64,000 nucleotides of DNA from Portulaca oleracea. Lineage: Eukaryota > Streptophyta > Magnoliopsida > Caryophyllales > Portulacaceae. Shown piece by piece: positions 58,469-64,000 of the stretch. The notes beneath the pieces were generated by a model. That model ran no database searches, was not told the origin of the DNA, and worked only from the letters and a program-made list of their open reading frames with translations. The position numbers were made by a program, and so were the translations under genes. Every line of letters starts with the position of its first letter. Positions within the stretch are counted from its first letter, which is position 1. The stretch covers positions 14,779,001 to 14,843,000 of the forward strand of contig CM055888.1 of the NCBI GenBank assembly GCA_029582165.1, in the 5' to 3' direction.

Positions 58469-61292
58469 CAGCTGCCTCTCAGTAGCGGTTGAAATGTTAC
58501 TGCTGGGAGTTGTGACCAAAGCGAGTTCCCAACCAATAGCATCAAATTCTTTCAACGCATTACCAGAATTTGACGTTGAAGTGGTATCTTTAAATTAAGC
58601 ACCAAAAACAAAAATAGAAATAGGTTAATTTTTGCAATGAGATTAGTGGTTGAAAAATTTACAACATAAAATGTTAGATCAAACGGATACATAAAATACC
58701 TGTTGACACTATCGCCAAAGCTAAAGCATTACTTTCTTCAATGGCTGAGGCATCAGGGTTGATTTCGTTCAACCCCTGCGAGGAATAATTAATAGCCACA
58801 TTAAAGTAAAACATTTACTAGCTAGATATCTGATAACTGCGTTTCATGACTATGTTTTTGGGGGTTTTCAATAGTGAATTAGGGATAATTTTGTGTGTGA
58901 ACCTTGATTTTTATTCCAATTTCCTTACTACACTTGGTGTTGTTGTTTTTGATGTGAATTTGTAGGTTTTGAGGCCAAAACACCAACTTTCTCTCAACTT
59001 CAGGCAAGAGTGAATATACCACGGACCTCTACATGTCAAACCCAAACCGTGGTACAAATTTGGGACGGAAAGGAGCAAGAAATAGCCGGGCAGCAGCAAC
59101 CTTGGGCAGCCCGTGGTGGTGGCCACGGTCCGTGGCGGACTTGCCCAGCTCATTTTGGCGAAGGAAAGAAGAAAGAAGTGGGACAGTGGCAACCTCGGGC
59201 AGCCCGTGGTGATCACCACGGTCCGTGGTGTACGGACTGTACGGACCGAGGCGAACTGCCTATGCAGGTCGGTTATTTTCGCGAGTAGAAAAGGGAGGAA
59301 GCGACGGTTTTTCGAAATTCATTCATTATCTATCAGTTTTCCTTCGTTCTTTGGCCGTCAAGAAGAGAAAAGAGAGCCCTAATACTTCCATTCTACTCTT
59401 CTTCCCTACCATCAAGATTCAAGACCGAATCGATTCAAGAGAAACCAAGATCAATTTTCGCGAGTAGAAAAGGAAAGGAGCGACGTTCGTGGAGAAGGTT
59501 CTACCCCGGGATCGAAAGGCTCGACGGGTTGTATTCTTCGCAATTCTATTCTTTCTTTTTGATTTCCTTCTTAGTTTTATGATTCGATTATGATGTTTGG
59601 AACTTGTTTTGTGTTTTCATTGAATAGGAGCGAGTAGATTTCTTGAATTCTAGGGTTTTGCAACCCGAAACAATGTAGTTTGATTGTTTGTTATTAGTTT
59701 GTGCATGAATTCTTGATTAGAATCAATAGAAGGTTGTGTTTTCCATGTTTATGAGTATTCTTAAGGCCTTGAATATTTGTAAGTTTGAGATTAACCTGAG
59801 AAGTACTGAAAGGTGAATTAGGGTAATCTGACTACCAACCTGTCTACCTAGGGTTATGAAAGTTGAAAAAGGAGTAGTAAACTAGGGAATCATTAGATAA
59901 CCTGACTTTTAAGACCTTCAATTCTGTTTAACCTAAAAGGCAGACGAAAGTTGTTGATTAGGTTGTTTAGTAGCATCGAAAGGGCGATAGAATTAAGAGG
60001 TTATCGATTCTTGATTCATTCTTGAATGTACGATTGTGCAGGCTAGGTTTTAGTAATCGAACTCGTTGTTAGGTTAGCATCTCCCTAGAAGTCTTTCTCT
60101 CTTGATATAATTTTAGATTGATTTTCTTTTTCCTGCTTTATTAGTTTTAATTATTTTTTAAAGTCTTCCAAAACCAAAACCTGATTAGCTTAGCAATCGA
60201 GATAGAGATTAGTTTTCTGTGCTGCTAATTGAGTCCCTGTGGGATCGACCTTGACGTGCTACTACGTACACCGTGCGCTTGCGTTTCTGTCAATATCCTA
60301 CATAAATTCGCAACATTAATCACATTCTATATCTAGGTGCAATATACCCACCAGTAGATTGTCAGAGTCCACATTTGCAGCAGGTGGAGGAGGGGCAGGA
60401 GATGCTTCAGAAGCCTCAACGTGTGGGCTAAATCCTCTGGAGCTATTTCTTGAGGCTATTCAGATGCAGGTACATCATCTTCAGGAGGTGCATCCTCATC
60501 TTTGTAAGTCAATTAAAACCTCTCCGGAAATTCCTAGTTGAAAACACCAATGAATTAGACTGATGCATGACCAAACTTCTACTAGACTTCAAAACTGCAT
60601 GCTACAGATGCCTCCATCTAGCAAGTTTGAAAAGTGCACTAACCAGCTGTTGGCTAGGCACAGATACCATCCTTGGTGCCTCTTTGATATATTCGTCCAT
60701 AGTAGCAAGAAATGATTGTGGTGGCTGCAAACAACGAGCAGGAAGCTAGGCTGTCATTATCTTTGATGATATTACCACTCAAAGTAGATAGCAACTATCT
60801 TGAAGTATTTACCTCTCTTAACACTGGAAACTGAAAGTTCCTAGCAAGTTCCAATCTTTTGCAAACATCATAAAAGTCGGACAGACTCGCAACCTGCGTT
60901 GAGATTTCAACAACCTTGTTAGCCAGAAACATGACATTTAAAATCGCATCTCCTCCCCAAAGTTCCAAAACTTTTAAAGAATGCGAATTTTTATATAGTC
61001 CAACCATTCATCAACACACACGAGTAATAAACATAAAACCATCCAAAAATTCTAAGGAAATCAATTACATCACCTGCTGACCAGCTCGTCTGTATATTTC
61101 AAGCGCTTTAACGGCTTCATGTCTTGGCATTTCAAAGATCTGTCATGAGAAACAAATGAAAATCAATGTATCTATTTTTATAAAACTAAAGTTCAGAATA
61201 ATATAGCATTAAATTACCTTATCCACCAGGTTAATAATACCATCATTAATAGCACAGTAGATTTTAAAGCTTTCTTTAAGAACCTGCATTTC
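58469..61292 (-). pseudogene. Captured AP180-type ANTH clathrin-assembly gene piece
   Basis: Exons on the - strand, in order: 61292-61218 (LKESFKIYCAINDGIINLVD), 61139-61074 (IFEMPRHEAVKALEIYRRAG), 60893-60813 (VASLSDFYDVCKRLELARNF), 60724-60644 (PPQSFLATMDEYIKEAPRMV), 58775-58700 (LNEINPDASAIEESNALALA), 58587-58469 (FDAIGWELALVTTPSSNIST). Each has an acceptor AG and donor GT, lengths and phases fit (75, 66, 81, 81, then 76 plus 119 nt), and there is no stop inside any. These are the second half of the ANTH domain, which binds phosphoinositides, and part of the clathrin/AP-2-binding tail. The linker exon (about 60500-60355) seems to have a stop after DDVPASE, and a solo LTR (58831-60322) lies in the following gap. 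The N-terminal half of ANTH, including the lipid-binding start, is absent. Confidence 0.9.
58831..60322 (+). mobile_element. Solo LTR inside the CACTA
   Basis: Starts TGATAACTGCGTTTCATGAC and ends CGCAACATTAATCA, approximate inverted termini (TGATAA and TTAATCA). Near the end is TTGAGTCCCTGTGGGATCGA, CCTTGACGTGC, ACGTACACCGTGCGCTTGCG, a stretch I know from the 3' part of Ty3/gypsy LTRs in plants. No exact 5-bp duplication (left ATATC, right CATTC). Inside are two near-copies each of AGCCCGTGGTGGTGGCCACG and CGAGTAGAAAAGGGAGGAAG-type blocks. It splits the captured ANTH gene in an intron. Confidence 0.65.
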
Positions 61293-61778
61293 CTGAAAAC
61301 TCAGCAGTCACTTTCAATCCACATCCTTTCTCTAAAACATATATTATATAAAAATTTAAAAAGAAAGACGGGTTCGTTAAGAAAATTCAAAAAGATGCAC
61401 GTTAGGAGATTAAAGAGACTCCCATTCTGCGCCCACATATCATTATAAGAACAAGCAGTGAAAGGTTCTAGTTAATGCATACACTCTGGTGAAAACATCA
61501 AAACAGAATTCCATTCAAAGCATGCATACTACATACTCCTTAACTTTCTAAAAAAGAAAAGGCAGATAGAGTCATGGAATTACAGTATCTAGTGTAAGAA
61601 TTAAACCACTATTTGTACAATTACCTTAGGGCCTCTCATTGGCAGGACTCTTGTCAATAGTTATAGTTTCAACAAGCTATCCTTTACAGCCTTGGTGGGA
61701 ACTACAAAGTAACATTAATAAAATCCTGATTAAACCAATTACCATGGTGATGCCAAGAAGCTTGCACAATTATGTTAC

Positions 61779-62075
61779 ATCATTCTCATGAGCATGGACA
61801 TCCTCTTCAATGTCATTGTCTATGGTGGTGAGTAGCTTCATCAAGGAGCGGTGAAGACTGATTTGGAGTTGATTCACACTTTGACATACATTTCTGTGAG
61901 CCCCATTTGGGCTTGACTTTAGCTTTGCTCTGATAAGTTCTTCCTATAAAACCACATAATGGCTTTTAGAGATATATTCAAATTATAATAACATCATAGT
62001 AATTCAGCTCATAAATAAAAGTACCTTCAGCTGTCGGATCAGATCAGTCAGGCCATCCAGATCTTCTTCAGTTAG
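61779..62075 (-). pseudogene. Captured kinesin-12 piece
   Basis: Two exons on the - strand: 62075-62025 (LTEEDLDGLTDLIRQLK) and 61943-61779 (EELIRAKLKSSPNGAHRNVC, then SVNQLQISLHRSLMKLLTTI and DNDIEEDVHAHEND). They are joined by an intron with donor at 62024-62023 and acceptor at 61945-61944. The pattern DLTDLIRQLKEELIRAK...SLNQLRxSLxRSL...IDxDxEEEVxxxEDD is the region after the motor in plant kinesin-12 proteins (phragmoplast/division-plane kinesins). The motor domain itself is absent. It lies upstream of, and on the same strand as, the ANTH exons, so one transcript could cover both. Confidence 0.75.
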
Positions 62076-62369
62076 TGTGAAATCAAATCAATGAGCAGCA
62101 CTAGTTTCATAGATGTATGAATTTCAAAGACATCAGACCATCCCACAACAAAAATCAACAGTTGAAATCACCAATTTCAAATGCAACCAACGACAAACTG
62201 AAATCGAAATTTAGAGCAAAGTCGTCGAACGAGAATTTTACGAAGGTACAAACGACGAGTATAGAAATCTTCCAACCCCAAACATATTTGCATGTAACCC
62301 TAACTTCAAAAACATCGAAAAATGACCAGTTGAGGATGCAATTTCTATAAAAGCCGTAGTAAATATCAA

Positions 62370-62800
62370 ACTAAAAGGATCAGATTGAACCTGAAGATTG
62401 CTAGAACTCCACCAATCGAGAATTTACGGAAGAATTCACGCAAGTGGTCGAAGGCGGACAACAATCCAACGCTAAAGTACGTGGTCAATGCAGTCTACTC
62501 GCGAAATCGTAATTGTCTTCCTCAATCTACCTGAATTTCAAGATTAAAAAAAAATCGTAGATCGATTTGAGCCGAATAATAGCTTCAACTGGATGAGGAC
62601 CTGCAAAATTTGAATTTAGCAATGAATGAGATTTGGAGGAAGAGAGAGGTGGGCGCGGGAGAGAGAAGAATGGGCGTTCAAATTTTCATCCCAGCCAATG
62701 AATTGCAGTTGGGAACGAAGAAGACTGCGTGTGGGAGTGTGGGAGAGGCTTGAGTTTGTAATTTTTAGCCTTGTTTTTTTATTCTAAACTATCACATTAC
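62370..62800. other. CACTA right interior, possible promoter side of the captured genes
   Basis: A GC-richer patch (62640-62740) with GAGAGAG and GGGCG words precedes, on the - strand, the kinesin/ANTH pieces. It could be a captured or element promoter. No coding sequence; no TATA box can be assigned. Confidence 0.3.
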
Positions 62801-63055
62801 TAATACCAACAATAACTTTTTATTTGTTGGTACTAAAATTATTTTACAATCAAATAATATAAATGTTGGTATTATTTTAATAATACCAACAGTGAAATTT
62901 TTATCTGTCGATATTAAAATTATTTTACCAACAGATATTATTAGTGTTGGTAAATTATTAATAATACCAACATATAACTAATCTGTTGGTAAATATACAC
63001 TTTTACCAACAGATAGAATATCTGTCACTGGTAATCTATTGGTAAAAGCCACTTT
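62800..63055. repeat. CACTA right subterminal repeats
   Basis: Dense TACCAACAG/TGTTGGTA words in both orientations (for example 62800, 62826, 62861, 62883, 62926, 62945, 62963, 62981, 63003), matching the left side. Confidence 0.9.
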
Positions 63056-63068
63056 TTTTGTAGTGTAG

Positions 63069-63291
63069 TTTCCCTTTCATTGCTTTTAATTGCTTTATTT
63101 GATTTCATGCTTTTTATTGCTTTCTTTGAATCCATGTCTAGATTAGTTTAATAACTTTATTTACATAATTTACTGCTTTCCGCACTGAGAAAATCCCAAC
63201 GCAAACTGATTTTCTTGTCAAGCCTAAACACCCATCCCTATGGATTCGACAACCCTTACCTCATAAAAACCCAAAAATACACAACTGAACA
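63069..63291 (+). repeat. E1 3' LTR, right piece
   Basis: It continues the 3' LTR after the CACTA (TTTCCCTTTCATTGCTTTTA onward) and ends ACACAACTGAACA, against CGCAACCGAACA in the 5' LTR. The ATCAG duplication follows. Confidence 0.92.
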
Positions 63292-63296
63292 ATCAG

Positions 63297-64000
63297 ACAG
63301 TCGCCCCCTCCCCACTAGGTCCATGTTGTGACACCGCAGTCGAGCCCGAGCATGTGCAGGCGCGGTCAACATCTTCTGTACGGAGGGGAAGAACTCTTGA
63401 CGACCTGCCCCATCCAGCAAGGACCCAAGGGAGCAGCACGTCTCTGCGGATTGGATCGTGGACCACACCCAATAGGTCGTCAGCCCGCATCGCAAGCCAC
63501 ACATTGACTGGCGGTCGCCGGCAAACATGATATCATCGTGTCTGCCGATATCAATGGCAACACACCATCGGGCCACCGTGTCATGGTCCCACATTTGACG
63601 ACCCCAACCAACACGGGTTCAGGGCACGTGACCCCTTGCGTCATCCTCGACACCCCACACGCCACGATGTACATCGTGGATGATGATCAAGGGGGTCCAG
63701 CTATCCGCGACAACCCTCGGTGAGAAAATACACGCCCGTCATCTACACTATGTTTGCCCTTCTACATGAGAGAGACTCAGCACACTCCAACGTGATCTGC
63801 ATGTTGTTCGATATCCGGTGATCAGCAGCTGGCTATGATCGTCAGCAACGATCGTCGTTGAGCTTTTATGTTTTCTTCAATTGACACTCAACACACTCCA
63901 ACGTGATCTTTCAATTTTGGCAAATAATTTTCTTAATGTGTTGCGTTAATGCCCAACGTTTTTTTAGGGAAACAAACTGATTCTCTACTTTTTTTTAAAT
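63297..64000 (+). pseudogene. Second Ulp1-type element, right-hand continuation
   Basis: GC-rich sequence continuing the frame broken at 27284: about 75 open codons of Ser/Arg/Pro-rich linker to a TGA near 63530. A further + frame (63538-63723, HATMYIVDDDQGGPAIRDNP) follows in another register. No Ulp1 catalytic motif is reached by 64000; ACTCCAACGTGATCT occurs twice near the end (63784, 63896). The gene and the element's right end must lie beyond the window. Confidence 0.45.

Larger units (their letters stand above)
55929..63065. mobile_element. Non-autonomous CACTA (EnSpm) transposon carrying host gene pieces
   Basis: Ends CACTACAAAAAAAAATGACTT (55929) and its complement ...TTTTTTTGTAGTG (63065), with 3-bp target duplication TAG (55926-55928 and 63066-63068), as expected for CACTA elements. 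Both ends carry dense subterminal copies of TTACCAACAG/CTGTTGGTAA (about 55950-56330 and 62800-63050), the usual transposase-binding arrangement. No TNP2-type transposase is visible in 7,137 bp. The interior holds exon fragments of an ANTH protein, a kinesin-12 and a COBRA-like protein plus a solo LTR. Confidence 0.95.
27285..63291 (+). mobile_element. E1: non-autonomous LTR retrotransposon, host of the whole nest
   Basis: The ends are direct repeats TGTTCGG...GAACA: 27285-28623 and 55207-55928 plus 63069-63291. The 5-bp target duplication ATCAG is perfect (27280-27284 and 63292-63296). A primer-binding site complementary to the 3' end of plant tRNA-Asp follows the left LTR, and a purine-rich tract (TTGTGTGGGAGTGT, 55193-55206) precedes the right one. 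The interior encodes only an acidic gag-like frame; no protease, RT, RNase H or integrase is visible. This fits a large retrotransposon derivative of the Athila-like Ty3/gypsy type, dependent on a partner. Without E2, E3 and the CACTA the element would be about 6.2 kb. Confidence 0.9.

Overview
This is a eukaryotic plant nuclear sequence, almost certainly a eudicot and possibly an asterid of the Lamiales type (the lineage guess rests on general resemblance only). The evidence is GT-AG introns, a plant ABCA-type transporter, Stowaway and hAT MITEs, Helitrons, MULE and CACTA transposons, and LTR retrotransposons primed from plant tRNAs. Only one gene looks like a working host gene; the other roughly 53 kb is layered transposable elements.

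Layout. (1) 1-10.4 kb: the last twelve exons of an ABCA1-like transporter on the + strand, behind an upstream stretch holding a dead L1-type LINE piece. (2) 10.66-14.1 kb: a Stowaway MITE, a 570-bp element with long terminal inverted repeats carrying a short coiled-coil frame, an RTE-type LINE fragment, and a Helitron (with a Stowaway inside it) that sits in the 5' end of what looks like a second Helitron. (3) 14.1-22.95 kb: remains of a MULE with a Ulp1/C48-protease-like gene (+) convergent with a FAR1-type transposase (-). Its introns and spacers, but not its exons, are full of a TGATGTCCAT word. (4) 23.05-27.28 kb, continuing at 63.3-64.0 kb: a second Ulp1-element relative, partly inverted and broken. 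(5) 27.285-63.291 kb: one LTR retrotransposon (E1, + strand, target duplication ATCAG) inserted into that second element and blown up to 36 kb by later insertions. E1 contains E2 (29,994-37,461, - strand, duplication TGCAC, with a same-family + copy inside its 5' LTR), E3 (37,928-53,138, - strand, duplication CCTTC, with a same-family solo LTR inside) and, in its 3' LTR, a 7.1-kb CACTA transposon (55,929-63,065, duplication TAG).

The most interesting object is the CACTA element. It shows no transposase but carries exons of three unrelated host genes: an AP180-type ANTH clathrin-assembly protein (six recognisable exons with open frames and GT-AG sites), a kinesin-12 (same strand, just upstream), and a COBRA-like protein (opposite strand). 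E1, E2 and E3 all lack a recognisable protease-RT-integrase region, yet E1 keeps a long acidic gag-like frame with a perfect CCHC knuckle that reads through both insertion sites when E2 and E3 are subtracted. All four large insertions have readable target duplications, so their relative order can be worked out from sequence alone.
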